Positions 24,366 to 36,929 of a stretch of 64,000 nucleotides of DNA are shown here, piece after piece. The notes under the pieces are model-generated. The model saw only the letters and a program-made list of their open reading frames with translations, was not told the DNA's origin and did not search any database. The stretch's first letter is position 1. Every line of letters starts with the position of its first letter. The stretch lies in NCBI GenBank assembly GCA_030549335.1, contig CM060188.1, positions 11,036,001-11,100,000 of the forward strand, read 5' to 3'. The DNA comes from Pontederia crassipes (taxonomy: Eukaryota > Streptophyta > Magnoliopsida > Commelinales > Pontederiaceae). A program made the translations under genes and the position numbers.

Positions 24366-24950
24366 GTGACAGTAGTTAGTGGAAGCTTATGATCACTGTT
24401 GGAACCGGTGCTTGTTCTTGTATGTGGATACCTGTTTTGTAGATATCTGTTTGAAATAGTCAGTCCTGCGGAACGTGTGTCGTCAATGTATAAATCATGA
24501 AACTTTCTCTGAAATAATTTATTTCCTGTTTTACATCTTTGTAAATGATTGCTTTTGATGTTAATCCGACGTCATAATTAGACGAAACTGCACCTTACAA
24601 TGGAACCTGGAAATCAGTGATCAACTGATCATGCCATGTCAGTTTGAGACAGATATTTCTGATCCGGGGAAAAATTTGTTTTCGGTACTTAACTGGATGC
24701 CAAGTCAGAGCTCAGAAGTGGATAGGAGAACGCAGTCACACGACATGGTTGCCTGCATGGCATTCAATTGGATGCCATGTCAGAAGTGGACGCCACGTTT
24801 GAAGCTTTTCGTAATTGACGGGCTTCTCTGCCGTCCATTGGGTCCACCGACCACGAATTTTATGGAAGTATCTTAGAAATGCTATACGTGTGGAAGAGAA
24901 GTAGAAAGTAGAAGCTCCTAGATTGCGTCCGATCCAACAATAGATATCGG
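24366..24950. other. Spacer between the two HSP70 genes
   Basis: Holds the 3' UTR of the first HSP70 and the distal promoter of the second. A GATGCCA(A/T)GTCAGA phrase occurs twice (24697 and 24772). No gene seen. Confidence 0.6.
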
Positions 24951-24971
24951 GGAAAATCCAACCAAGATTTT

Positions 24972-24984
24972 GAAAGCTCTGGAA
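24972..24984 (+). promoter_or_regulatory. Candidate heat-shock element, distal
   Basis: GAA-AG-CTC-TG-GAA: three 5-bp units in HSF spacing, with one mismatch in the middle unit. It is about 110 bp upstream of the TATA box of the second HSP70. Confidence 0.5.
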
Positions 24985-25056
24985 ACGACGAGTCCGCGCG
25001 CGAATCACCCCTCCGCTCCAACTCGGCTGCGAAAAGAAATCGTCTAGTGAGCCGTC

Positions 25057-25069
25057 GAACGTTCACGAC
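25057..25069 (+). promoter_or_regulatory. Candidate heat-shock element, proximal
   Basis: GAA-CG-TTC-AC-GAC: two perfect units and one partial, about 30 bp upstream of the TATA box. This fits HSF control of the typical HSP70 gene. Confidence 0.6.
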
Positions 25070-25095
25070 CTTCACGACACCACACCTCTCTTACG

Positions 25096-25101
25096 TATAA
25101 A
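25096..25101 (+). promoter_or_regulatory. TATA box of the second HSP70
   Basis: TATAAA in the context ACGTATAAAGG, 160 bp before the ATG. It is followed by a CT-rich 5' UTR with CTCTCT repeats at 25181-25222. Confidence 0.7.
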
Positions 25102-25260
25102 GGCATCCCCCTCGCCTTTCCCCTGCGCCAACAAGAGATTTGTGCTCCAGAAACAGGCTAAGAACAAAGCTTCCGATTAGTACTCTCTCTCTATTCCGAT
25201 TAGTATTCTCTCTCTCTCTCTAGTGCATACACTCGCAGTCACCGTAGAATTGAGAAGGCA

Positions 25261-27313
25261 ATGGCGAAGGGCGAAGGTCTAGCAATCGGGATCGACCTGG
25301 GTACCACCTACTCGTGCGTCGGGGTGTGGCAGCACGACCGGGTGGAGATCATCGCCAATGACCAGGGCAACCGCACCACTCCTTCCTACGTTGCATTCAC
25401 GGACACCGAGCGCCTCATCGGCGACGCGGCAAAAAATCAGGTCGCCATGAATCCCACCAACACGGTTTTCGGTGAGTAATTTGATTTCAATCTTCTTCTC
25501 GAATCACTCGTAAGATCCTGACTGCTCTACTGACGAATGCGTTTGTATTCTATTTTGTGATTTTGCAGACGCCAAGCGTCTGATCGGCCGGCGGTTCAGT
25601 GACCCTTCGGTGCAGAGCGACATGAAGCTGTGGCCTTTCAAGGTCGTGGCAGGACCCGGCGACAAGCCCATGATCGTGGTGCAGTACAAAGGAGAGGAGA
25701 AGCGCTTCTCGCCCGAGGAGATCTCCTCCATGGTCCTCGTCAAGATGAAGGAGATCGCTGAAGCCTATCTCGGAGCCGCCGTGAAAAATGCAGTGATCAC
25801 CGTCCCGGCATATTTCAACGATTCCCAGCGACAAGCCACTAAGGACGCCGGAGCCATCTCCGGACTCAACGTCCTTCGAATCATCAATGAGCCCACGGCC
25901 GCCGCCATTGCCTACGGTCTGGACAAGAAGGCCAGCAGGACCGGCGAAAAGAACGTGCTCATCTTCGACCTTGGCGGCGGCACTTTCGACGTGTCCTTGC
26001 TCACGATCGAGGAGGGCATCTTCGAGGTGAAGGCAACCGCTGGCGACACTCACCTCGGCGGCGAGGACTTCGACAACAGGATGGTGAACCATTTTGTGCA
26101 GGAATTCAAGAGAAAGAATAAGAAGGACATCAGCGGAAACCCAAGGGCCTTGAGGAGGCTGAGGACCGCCTGCGAGCGCGCGAAGAGGACGCTCTCCTCC
26201 ACCAGCCAGACCACCATCGAGATCGATTCTCTGTACGAGGGAATCGACTTTTATGCCACCATCACTCGAGCGAGGTTCGAGGAGCTCAACATGGACCTGT
26301 TCAGGAGGTGCATGGAGCCCGTGGAGAAGTGCCTGAGGGACGCCAAGATGGACAAGAGCGGCGTCCACGACATCGTTCTCGTCGGAGGCTCCACCAGAAT
26401 TCCAAAAGTCCAGCAGCTGCTGCAGGACTTCTTTAACGGGAAGGAGCTGTGCAAGAGCATCAACCCCGACGAGGCCGTCGCCTACGGCGCCGCAGTCCAA
26501 GCTGCGATCCTGAGCGGTGAGGGCAACCAGAAGGTGCAGGACCTGCTGCTGTTGGACGTGACTCCGCTCTCCCTCGGGATCGAGACGGCCGGCGGCGTGA
26601 TGACAGCCCTCATTCCGAGGAACACCACCATTCCCACGAAGAAGGAGCAAATATTCTCTACCTACTCCGACAACCAGCCGGGCGTCCTGATTCAGGTGTA
26701 CGAGGGAGAGAGGGCCATGACAAAGGACAACAACTTGTTAGGCAAATTCGAGCTGTCCGGCATTCCTCCGGCTCCTAGGGGCGTGCCTCAGATCAACGTC
26801 TGCTTCGACATCGACGCCAATGGAATACTGAATGTCTCGGCCGAGGACAAGACCACGGGGCACAAAAACAAGATCACCATCACCAACGACAAGGGCAGGC
26901 TGAGCAAGGAGGAGATTGAGAAGATGGTCCGGGAGGCCGAGAAGTACAAGGCCGAGGACGAGGAGCGCAAGAAGAAGGTGGACGCAAAGAACGCCCTGGA
27001 GAACTACGCCTTCAGCATGAGGAACACCATCAAGGACGACAAGGTCGGCGCAAAGCTTGCGCCGGCGGACAAGAAGAAGATCGAGGACGCCGTCGAAGAC
27101 GCCATCAAATGGCTGGACGGAAACCAGCTTGCAGAGGTGGACGAGTTCGAGGACAAGCTCAAAGAGCTGGAGAACCTCTGCAACCCCATCATAGCCAACA
27201 TGTACCAGCAGGGCGGTGGCGCAGGCATGGCAGGCGGAATGCCCGGAGCCAACATGAACGGGACCGGTCCCGGCTCCGGCGGTGCAGGACCGAAGATTGA
27301 GGAAGTCGATTAA
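25261..27313 (+). CDS. HSP70: Cytosolic HSP70/HSC70 chaperone
   Basis: Canonical plant cytosolic Hsp70. Exon 1 is 25261-25471 and exon 2 is 25569-27313, separated by a 97-nt GT-AG intron at the same phase-1 position as the neighbouring gene; 651 residues. [20 protein letters not shown] opens the nucleotide-binding domain, followed by [12 protein letters not shown] and [17 protein letters not shown]. The substrate domain contains [12 protein letters not shown] and [12 protein letters not shown]. The C-terminus is Gly/Pro rich and ends GPKIEEVD, the TPR co-chaperone anchor. Heat-shock elements and a TATA box upstream point to heat-inducible expression. Third positions are strongly GC-rich. Confidence 0.97.
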
Positions 27314-28050
27314 GTCCCTGAGAGGAGAGCCCTTCATGTTATCTAGTTTGTGGGATAAGCAACACAGAAGAGCTCAGGTTGTGTGTGGGTGGGGACTTGG
27401 TAATACCTATAAATAGTGCCATAATGTAGTGTCTCAATGGATGTTCACCTGATCTTCTGCATACAGTATTGTACAATTATCATATATGAACAATAATTCT
27501 TCATAAACTTTCTGCATGTTCTTGAGCTTCAATGCTTCCGTGATTAATCTGCCGGCAAGCAAAAATTTTTGTTGCCGGTATAAATGTGACCATGCAACCA
27601 TACTATGACCAGAACAGCGAGGAGACGATGTCCATGGAGAAGGATTAGCGTGTGTGATTGAACTTGTAAATGTCAAACAAATGCACTTAAAAATCGGTAA
27701 ACCCGGCGCCCAAACTATGACCTATGTGGGAACTCCCTAGCTCTCAAAATGTGATTTGTAGACCATGCATATTCATCGACAGTGGGAGTATACATTGACT
27801 TTGTCTCAACACTTTCAGAGTTGCCTCAGCCTACTTTTATTGTTTAATGATAAAAGTATTGATTCAAGTGTTAAAAAAGCTACATATTTTTTAACACAAA
27901 ATAAAGTAACTTGAGTACTACTCGCACAAAGAAATCGAACTGGATTTGGAGTTTTAAGCTTTAAAGGAACTGACAGCAGCACAGCAGCAAAGCCTACATA
28001 GGACGACTCCAAAGATTGGTATGATGCTGATGCATTAAACAGAATAGAAA
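27314..28050. other. HSP70 3' flank, no gene recognised
   Basis: Begins with the 3' UTR of the HSP70. The rest has only short frames with no recognisable product. Confidence 0.55.
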
Positions 28051-28057
28051 ATATCAA

Positions 28058-28605
28058 GGGGCGTTTGTGGTTGACGAATAAATATCAGAATATTTAGTTA
28101 TTTCGAAAATATAGTCAAACAGCACGAAGAATAAGAATAAGCCGATCAAACTTCGATTTTGCCGATACCACCTTGAAAACTGTAAAATCACTACATTATT
28201 CAAACAGCATGAAGAATAAGAATAAGCCGATCAAACTTCGATTTTGCCGATACCACCTTGAAAACTATAAAATCATTACATTATTTCACGAAATGCAATA
28301 TTCCATCAAAAATTATATTCCGCCAAAATGAAAGAATAATGCTATTCTTCACGTTTCAAACCTTTTAATAATTTCTTTTATTTTTTATAATTTATTACAC
28401 ATATTACTATATTATTATTTATATTATTATTGTAATAATAAATGTTCAGTATTTATATTAAAATATTTTAATAATAAAATATTACATATTCAAAATTTAT
28501 TCCTTTTAAATCAAACAAATGAAGGAATAGAAATATTAGAAGAATATTATATTCTTATGAATAAATTTTCTTATTCTCTAAAACATATTCTATAACCAAA
28601 CGCCC
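28058..28605. mobile_element. MITE-like element (548 bp) with internal tandem duplication
   Basis: Ends are inverted: GGGCGTTTG at 28058-28066 and CAAACGCCC at 28597-28605, with further similarity inward (GAATAAATAT / AATATTATATTCTTATGAATA). The interior is AT-rich and non-coding. The target duplication is unclear. Confidence 0.65.
28116..28285 (+). repeat. 85-bp direct tandem duplication
   Basis: 28116-28200 and 28201-28285 are near-identical (about four substitutions), each starting CAAACAGCA and ending ACATTATT. It lies within the MITE-like element. Confidence 0.92.
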
Positions 28606-28609
28606 AAGT

Positions 28610-29560
28610 AGCTAGCAAGAGAAGAGAAGAATGGCAAGATCATCTCAAGTTAACCTTACCTACAAGGAATTAACAGGTAACACGCAAGAAAGAAGACACC
28701 AAAACATCCTGAGAAAAAAATAACATTTTTTCCCGTTTAAAAAATTTTGAGTTCAATTTTTTTTGTACGCAAAAACATTTCACTAGAAATTTCATCCTCA
28801 TAAGAAGATGTATGGTTGATTCTGATCTTTATTTGGGAACTTTAATAATGAAAAGCAAGCACACTAGGACTTTGGTCAAATTAACTTCCAGGCTGGATTC
28901 TGTAAAGAATGGTATGATATAAGACTAACGCAAGCAAAAGAGTCAATAATGTATTTTAAATACTCAAGGTAGTGGATAAGTTGACTACTGTGGGCTGGAA
29001 CTGGAAGAAATATTTCATGCTCTGATTGCTGAACCTGTGAGGACACTAACATGGAACTGGAAAATTGATGTTATATACTTACATGCAAGGAGGCCGAATA
29101 TAATCTACCATCAGTACTACAAGAACTTTCTCAAAAACGAAAAAAATAGTACTAAAATAATGCGGAAAGTCGTCAAATAAAATATTTGTACCGATGGATA
29201 ATAAATGACACATTTATTTGAATAATTATTTCCACGAGAGCTGCTATCACAAGGCACACGATGGTTCCTGGCAAATACTTGGAACTGACTCATCCAATGG
29301 AACAAGATGCAATAGCAAGAATAATCAATCATCCTACATAAAAGTAACATAGGTTCATTTCAAAATCCATGTGTACAAACTACTAACATGCCTCTGATTA
29401 CATTCCAATCAGGCATATCAGCTCACCAAGTTGAGTCAACAACAAAAAGTTGACAAAGGCATGTGCACATGGTAAAAGATTCACTTTGATTCCATATCAC
29501 CCTTTTTATGATACAGAGTTAGTAATCAATGGAGGACCAACGATGCCAAAAAGACACAAT
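28610..29560. other. Intergenic, 3' flank of the ACD gene
   Basis: No recognisable coding sequence. The right part is expected to hold the 3' UTR of the minus-strand gene ending at 29570. Confidence 0.5.
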
Positions 29561-29569
29561 ACAACTGCT

Positions 29570-31135
29570 TCAAGTTAAAAGAAGTTCATTGGTTCCAAGA
29601 TGAGGAGGGCGCATGCACACATGGACCTCATGTTCTTCAGGTCCCACGCGATGTTTAGGAACCATTATCTCTAGCACTGTTCCAGTCTCATCATAGTAAG
29701 CATCCAGCTTAGCATCTTCGGGAATCCGTGTAGCTAATGGTATTTCACGCACAAATTCGCCAGGAGGACAATGCTCAGGACAAGGGTCTGTTAGCTTGAA
29801 TGTTCTATCATGCCTCTTTAGATAAGGCATGCAAGCTGTACTAACACATGATATCTTAACTATCCCATGAGTTAGACTATTTTTCCAAGAAACTTTAACC
29901 CTCTGCTGATCAGAGAAAGGCAGACTAACCATAATGAGGTAGCCTTCTTCATCCTCGTATATAGACTTTGCAGCTGTCACTGGTCCACAAGCATGCCTCA
30001 CTACACCAGTAAACTCACTCATCCATGACGGTTCAGTTGAGTGGACTTCCATATCTTGAGGTCTATCTAGATAAGAATTACTAGAAAGACAACAATCCTC
30101 ATTCATACCATGGGAGAAGAAATCCTTCTTGCGTTTGCTGCCCTTGGGGGAAAGATCCATATAATCACCACCAGAATGATTATGTTGCTGTGTTGATAAA
30201 TTTAGGCCTGAACCATTGAGTGCTTTCCTTGAATTCGAAGGAACAGGAGTCTTCAAAGGAGGAGCTCTCTCGAGTTCAAATTCAGTGCTCGGAAGATTTC
30301 TCCATGACCCAAAATCACTAGCCTCAGGTGGAACCATGAAATTCAGATCTCTACCAGTTAGCTCTACCCATCTCTTGAGATCTGCCTCTGTAACCATCGA
30401 GAGATTTGGTGACCTTACCACCTCAATCCCATGAACACACTGTGGATTTGACAGACCTCTGTACTGTTTGCGCTGCATCCTGTGGGATCGCACAAAACCT
30501 TTATCAACACTGAAAGGGAACTGAGGCTCCCCAAGACGTGAGTGTCCGTTCATGAAGCTCCTCAGCTGCATCTTTCCAAGTGCATTCTCCGGTCTCTCCT
30601 TGAAAACCCACATGTATATATTCTCCATGTCATGCTGCACAAGGAACACATCCAGCCGCAGGTCGGATTTATCAAAGCCCGAGACACCATTTGCATCTCG
30701 GATGATCTTGCCCTTAGATTTCTCCGAAAGCACTGGCTTGAAATAGAAATTGAAAAAGAACCATGCACCCCAGATGCTATCCCCTCTCTTGGCACACTTC
30801 CGGGAACCAGCAGCACTGCCGTTAATAATACTAGACTTGGGGAGGTTGAGGACGGTATCGTCATAGAGCTGCGGCCCAAGGCTGACGTCCAACATGTCTA
30901 AAGAATCTTGATTCCAGGACTGCTGCGGAGGGGAGCGATCAGCAGAGAGTGGGAGATTGATGTCAGGAGCACCAGACAGCAGGATCGGCTGCCGCTGCTG
31001 TATTAAGAGCTCACGATCACAGTCCTCATGAGAAGAGGCACCAATTGTTGGCGGGGCGCCGGCTGGGTCCATGGAGAGGAGGGTGGAAGGGTGATGGTTC
31101 TCAATGGTCAGAACTGTGAGGAGGGCCTCCCCCAT
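29570..31135 (-). CDS. Alpha-crystallin-domain (HSP20-like) protein, IDM2/IDM3-like
   Basis: A 521-residue protein in one uninterrupted coding exon. Residues about 385-500 form an alpha-crystallin domain (SIYEDEEGYLIMVSLPFSDQ ... VREIPLATRIPEDAKLDAYY ... GTVLEIMVPKH). The N-terminal half has a strongly conserved-looking aromatic motif, WGAWFFFNFYFKPVL (122-136), and a KGSKRKKD basic cluster that could be a nuclear signal. From memory this layout matches the plant HSP20-like group that includes IDM2 and IDM3/LIL, nuclear partners of the histone acetyltransferase IDM1 that guide active DNA demethylation; the specific assignment is inference. It is far longer than heat-shock sHSPs. An internal Met at residue 22 is an alternative start. 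A 5' UTR intron (31196-31528, GT-AG) is plausible. Confidence 0.85.
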   Translation of the reverse strand: MGEALLTVLTIENHHPSTLLSMDPAGAPPTIGASSHEDCDRELLIQQRQPILLSGAPDINLPLSADRSPPQQSWNQDSLDMLDVSLGPQLYDDTVLNLPKSSIINGSAAGSRKCAKRGDSIWGAWFFFNFYFKPVLSEKSKGKIIRDANGVSGFDKSDLRLDVFLVQHDMENIYMWVFKERPENALGKMQLRSFMNGHSRLGEPQFPFSVDKGFVRSHRMQRKQYRGLSNPQCVHGIEVVRSPNLSMVTEADLKRWVELTGRDLNFMVPPEASDFGSWRNLPSTEFELERAPPLKTPVPSNSRKALNGSGLNLSTQQHNHSGGDYMDLSPKGSKRKKDFFSHGMNEDCCLSSNSYLDRPQDMEVHSTEPSWMSEFTGVVRHACGPVTAAKSIYEDEEGYLIMVSLPFSDQQRVKVSWKNSLTHGIVKISCVSTACMPYLKRHDRTFKLTDPCPEHCPPGEFVREIPLATRIPEDAKLDAYYDETGTVLEIMVPKHRVGPEEHEVHVCMRPPHLGTNELLLT

Positions 31136-31195
31136 GGCACGGTCACGCTCGCTGGTCCTCTCCGTCGTTTAATCACCTCCTCGCCTGGCCTGATT

Positions 31196-31528
31196 CTGTC
31201 TATCTGATGCAGTTCGCAATTCACAGCACCCAACAGAAGCATCCCATCAAAGAGACTCACACGACTCTACTCCGTCAGACATCCTCCGCCACCAACACAA
31301 TCTATCCCCTCTATGAAACAAAACCTAGTTTCTGCTCAATCCCTACTCAATAAGAAAGAAAGAAAAACCCGAAGAAAAGAAGAAGACGTTTAAATCTTTA
31401 ATGAATCCCATCAACTAAAACAACCAAATCTTTTAAGAACCAAACCTAAATCCTAACACTTCCAATGTCCAAACTCCAAAAGAACATTTTTTTTTCGAAT
31501 ACAAACGGATCAAAGGAGAGACCTTTAC
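31196..31528 (-). other. Putative 5' UTR intron of the ACD gene
   Basis: Minus strand shows CG|GTAAAGGTC at 31528 and GATAGACAG|AATC at 31196. The segment lies between a GC-rich leader (31530-31900) and the ATG at 31135. Inferred from splice signals only. Confidence 0.4.
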
Positions 31529-31834
31529 CGATCCTGCGCTATAAGAACCCCCCGAAAACCGCCGAAAACGGGAGGGAATAGGCGCACCAGAGAGATCAGA
31601 CCGACGCCCATCTTCCCATGAAGCTATGAAGGGATCGAAATGGCAACACAAGGAAAGACAGCCAGGAGGAAGGACTGGGGGCAAGGAATCGAAATCCCCA
31701 ATCCCCCCCACCAGGAATCGAAGGGTATCTTGGACGATTACCTTTTGGGCCTCGAGGGCCACGTAGAGGGTTCGAATCGAAGGCGAATGAGCCCTCGCAA
31801 AGCGTCGACCGCCTCCAAGTTTTATTGCTATCTC

Positions 31835-31877
31835 TTTCCTCTCTCTCACACACGCACACACACACTCTCTCTCGTTT
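31835..31877. repeat. CT/CA compound microsatellite in leader region
   Basis: CTCTCTCACACACGCACACACACACTCTCTCTCG-type tract near the presumed transcription start of the ACD gene. Confidence 0.85.
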
Positions 31878-32139
31878 CTAGGGTTAACGTTTATAGAAGA
31901 TAACAGACGTGGAACGGATGGGCCGAGGAGGAACTGAAGAGGACGCGAACGAGAAGAAAGAAGACGACCGCGACGGCGTTTGGATGCCGCGTTGCTCCCT
32001 CCACCAAATAAAACCGGCCTCTCGCCGTTTCTTGACGGCAACTGACACATGGGCTTTTTATATTTTTGTTCCTGAATTATTACTGATTTTGAATTTTATT
32101 TTATTCCGAAAAATTTTGACTGAAAAAAAATCTTAACTT

Positions 32140-35100
32140 GTTATAAGAATTAAATTACAAAAGTAGTGCTGCTATAACTGGATAAATTACGAAGGAGATT
32201 ATTATGTCATATATATACATGCAGTCGTACGTACATGTATTGCGCACGTGCTATAAATGGTATCATTACTTTTGTTCTTACAATATGCTCTAATGTCAGT
32301 TGTAACAACAAAAAATTATTAAAAAAAAAAGACTAGACGATATTCCAAACTCTACACCAAATCCGACGTTGCATTGAGGTTGTCATCATCTCTCGAATGC
32401 CAAAGAAAAAAATACACTATTAGCAATAAATTAAGGTATTCAACTATTTCTTTCCGTCATAAAAAAATACTTAGTTCATTTAAATTTGTTTTGTTTCTTA
32501 GCCTTTGCATGCGCTCAGGATTCGTCGCCCTGCTGTATAGTGGGAGGGGCGGTAGAAAAAGAGAGCTCGCACAAGTCCTTGTCAACTGTTTCTCTCCTCT
32601 TGGTTTTTAAGCCTTTAAAGGGTGGAGGAGAGAGAAAATTCAACACACGAATCTTCCCATGGTAAGCCTTTAATCATCATCTCCATTATTTGATATTAGC
32701 TTTGAGCATGAAAAGAAGTCATCTTTATTCGATATATTGATAGATTTGCAAATATTTTTTTATATTTATACATAAATATGTCATCTTTTTAAAAGTTAAC
32801 TTGAGTGGATCAGGACATGAATTTTAGTATTAGTTCGTTCCATATTATTGGTTTAATGAAATCAGAAGAACATTGCAAACAATAAGGCACTTGAATTTTT
32901 AGGTTTTTTTTCCTTCGAAATATGATGATTTTCCTTTTCTGCATATGAAAAAGGGAAAAAAAATTGTGTCTAGGTAAAAAAAAATTTTAGTTACTTAAAA
33001 GAACATCTAGAATAGTGACAGAAATGTGAGACAATTAACTATTGTTAATGATGCATGTATTATTATTTTGTATATATATATATATAAGTATTTGTGAAAT
33101 CAATATATATATATATAAGTATTTGTGAAATCATTTGACACGCTATTCATACAAAAGTACGTACTTGATACACACATTAAATAATAATAATAATATCGAT
33201 TATAAGGTTAATAGTATTCAGAAGTACGTAAAATTTTAAAATGATAAATATAATTATTGTTAATAACTTTAATCTTTTTTATTATCATTAACGATCCTTT
33301 AGATAATTGGATTATTAATAAAAAAATGTGTGTGTGAGATCATTTGATATGTGCATGATACGATCACCTAAGCTATCCAAGAATATGTTACCCCACATAT
33401 AACCAATTATTTTTTTAAAAAAAAAGAATCAGCCTTTAGCTGTTTAAAAATTAAGGTTCCGGGTGCTAACTGTGGTAGTTTCTGAATTATACAATTCTTT
33501 GCGAAGATCATGTAACTTAAATAGTATTATCACCATACAATTTGGAGGCCAAGGGGATTTGTTTAGCCTGCAACAGCAAAGATGGTATCATGAATGAGCG
33601 GGCCCACAAAACCATTGACTTAAATTTCAGATTCTAAATTCACTGTTTGCATGATGAAGGGCTGCAAACTGCAATGGCTATAATATGTGCCTCCATCAGA
33701 TGAGTTGGAGATGACAGCAACTAAGTGCACAGTCAGGACATGAAACCTTGCAGTACTTTATCCTCAAATCTTGTATGTATAATTATTTACAGGAAAACAA
33801 ACATTTAAAAAAAAGGACCAGTAGAAATCCGAGGATTTCCGAAAGGAAGAGTTAAAAAGAGGTGCATGTCATACAGGAAATTATGGTAATGGACATCAAT
33901 AAATAATTGACCATGCATGTTCTGTGAATAAGAGCATCTCGAGAAACAGGAGAAAAATGCAAATGGACTTATTGCGCACCAGGAATAGTCGTAGAACAAA
34001 AGCTTTCTTGTATGGTTTATGGACTTTTCAATTATTGCCTTGGGCTTATGATTGCTGAGCTAATTCATTCAAGTGGTGGAATATACTCTTTTTCATATGA
34101 TTCATACCACTACTGGTTGTATAGTACTTTTTTAGCTCTGACAGTTAAAAAATGGCACCTACTTTCATCATGTGGGGCCTTAATGTGTAGTTTATGTTAA
34201 TAATTGATGCACCTTTTTGGAGTAGACGGAAACTTGCTGCACAGGATCGAAGTAAAGGTGCATTCTTATTTAGAGGAATGCCATGGAACTTATTGACTTT
34301 AAAATATATCCATGGACAATTCTGTCATCCTGTAACGTATGCACTCCTCTAAGCTACTTGGCAGTGTTTGTTCTTGCTTTGATCAGCTCAGCAAGGGGTC
34401 CATAAAGTACCTTCTGCAGTTATAAGAAATTATTTGTTTCAGAAATCTTCTCATCCGGTTAGCTTAAGAAAAGAAAAAGAATACTGGCACAAACTTCCAA
34501 CAATTCAAAGGACTTAAAAACCCACTAATATTTCGATGTGCAGTTCTACTAGTCATTAGAAGTTTTCTGTGTTAATTATTCACCAACATCCGGATGCTTG
34601 TTTCTCAAGTTATGTTATGGTGCCAACACTGTTGAATGCTAATAATTTACAGAAACGAAGGGGGCAAGTTGGCACCAATTTGTGCGAGGCATCTTTGGAC
34701 CACTTGCTTTTATTTCTCCTGGAAGCACGCAGTTATCATCTTATCACGGAAGACGTGTATCATGAGGCTGCGAGTCCCCGTCTGTAACGTGTCCGGTCGC
34801 GGAGCCGGGCGTGGGGAAAGCACCAGCCAGCCATCAGTTGGTTGCAGCATCATGTGCACAAGGGGGCCTTCAAAGAGCTCAACTGCGACCTGCACCATGG
34901 CGAACGGATGGTGAGAGAAGAATATGGAGGAACCAAGAGAGGGACAATTGGACCTCCTTAATTCATACGTCAGGCACCTGCTTTGAGTACAACTTGCAGA
35001 CGTTGCAGGATAAGATACTAACAAAAGTTTGAACTGCATATCGTAAGGCATGACAACATCTCTGTATATACAAAAAGATGGACTAGAACGTGGAGTGTAT

Positions 35101-36860
35101 ATATACGTATTCGTGGACTAGTAATTTAATCATGCTGATACGTTGGTTAGTATGTAAACAAACTTAAAATTAACAGTGGAAGCATAGTCCAATCATCTGC
35201 AGCCAAATACTTTGCCAAAAACAATGAATTGCATTAACTTTTCTACACGGTTGTGGATGCAAACTGTGAGCAGAATTGGGCAATGATTATGACCTTATCA
35301 GCCCTCCTGCTGTTGACTTGGTAATTTGGTATTGGTTGGGGGACAAGTTTCCAGAGGGTACAGAAAAAAGATGGTGCTTGGGCCTCACCATGCATGCACA
35401 CTGCAGATCTCCAGGAGTCATTGCATGAGCCCACAAGAATGTTCCTTCATTTCATTGGAGGGGCATCCACTTTTTTTACCAGATGTGCATCATTCAGTAT
35501 CTTCAACTCCATGCATGAGGTGTGCAGCAGGAATGCATACTGGCCATGATGAGCAAACTTTTAGCCCCCAAGAACCGATGCAAGGACGTGCATAGTGGAT
35601 GCAGATCCTGTGGGCTACACTTGCAAGATCGGACACCTACGTCCTGAAAAGTGTACTATCTTTTTTCCCCCTCAAAGTTAATTCTTGACACATAAAAACC
35701 TTTCTGTGATTGATAACTAAAGTGAATGAACTGGTTCTTAACATCTTAAAACTCTATATTTTCATCTATTTTATCCCTGTGTCCCATCTAACATAGAAGA
35801 TATGAAATGAATGACCCAAGATTTCTAATTATTTTTAAAAAATATTTTGTGATTGAAGAAAAGGATCGACATACATAATATGTATGTGTATGCGGATGAG
35901 ATAAGAGCGAGTATTTATCAGATGATGGAAACTTTATTCAATATAAAAAAAAAGTCTGCTCCGGATTATATCAGACCCATGCTAGACGCAGCTATCTGCT
36001 GAGTTGTTAAATTAATTACATATATATTAATTTGCTGCATAATTTCAAGTTCCAAACTTTCCTTTTTCTAAGGGAAATAAAATAAAATAAAAAAAGTTGA
36101 GGGAATAAAGTTCAAAACATTTAACTAGTTCATATCCAGCAATCAACTTGTTCCTTAAATCTTTTTCTAACTAAACAATGTGCGGAATATTGATTTCGAA
36201 TATTTTATTCTAAACTTATCATGTCCATTGCATTGATGCATCAAACAAGAAAATAACATTTTCTTGGGGGGACCTGGTCATGTAGCACAGGCAGGAAGTT
36301 GGGAAAACTATTGATTTATCCATGCAACCATATTCAGATACCAGTCAGCCTTGCATCATCTACTTAACAAAGCCAAATTTATGGTATTTCCATCGTGTTT
36401 CCGTGCCTTGAAGTTGCAATTAAAGTACTAATTATTAAAATATCCAGAGCACCCACTCGAGTCCCCAAGGGCCACTCATCATTGAATTGTAGATAATTGC
36501 AATTGCTTGTCATTTTATGATCTGAAAAAGCACCAGCTGACCCACATGATATTTGGAGGCTAATATCTACTGGCTAATGCGGATATGACATCATAGCACA
36601 CCTAAGATATACTGAGCTGCAAGCTTCATGAGAGCTACTTGAATTCCATCTCTGTTAATCTGAAATCAGCATGACATATATGTGGCGCGGCTGCGATAGT
36701 TGTTAATTATAAAGGTAACTGGTGGCTATTAGAGTCCTCTCAAGTCAGAAACTTCCAGTCAGAAAAGTCACTTGAATACAGGAATGATCTAGTAGAGTTG
36801 CTATAATGCAGACCAGAATACAGGTTCACTTTTCTTTTTATTGAATTGTTACAGAAGGAA
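32140..36860. other. 4.7-kb intergenic stretch with no recognised gene
   Basis: Only short, unrecognisable frames. 32595-32670 looks like a leader: a purine-rich tract, then CCATG directly followed by GTAAGCC, but I found no downstream exon. A tandem repeat sits at 33062-33135. 34560-35600 has moderate base composition and might hold a non-coding transcript; no known miRNA sequence was spotted. Confidence 0.5.
33062..33135 (+). repeat. Tandem repeat, two units around (TA)n
   Basis: TATATATATATAAG plus TATTTGTGAAATCA occurs twice in a row, with the (TA)n part slightly different in length. Confidence 0.9.
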
Positions 36861-36929
36861 ATAAGTGCAGGATAAATGGTACAAAGCATTGGCTCAGACG
36901 AATAGTTCTGTACGCACAAGAGTACAAGA

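Noticed and set aside
31433..32050. 205-codon minus-strand frame upstream of the ACD gene
   Set aside because: Covers the probable 5' leader and its intron; composition is not protein-like and no family matches.
32700..36860. Conserved microRNA precursor
   Set aside because: I compared by eye with common plant miRNA families and saw no match; short inverted repeats near 34272 and 34341 are too weak.
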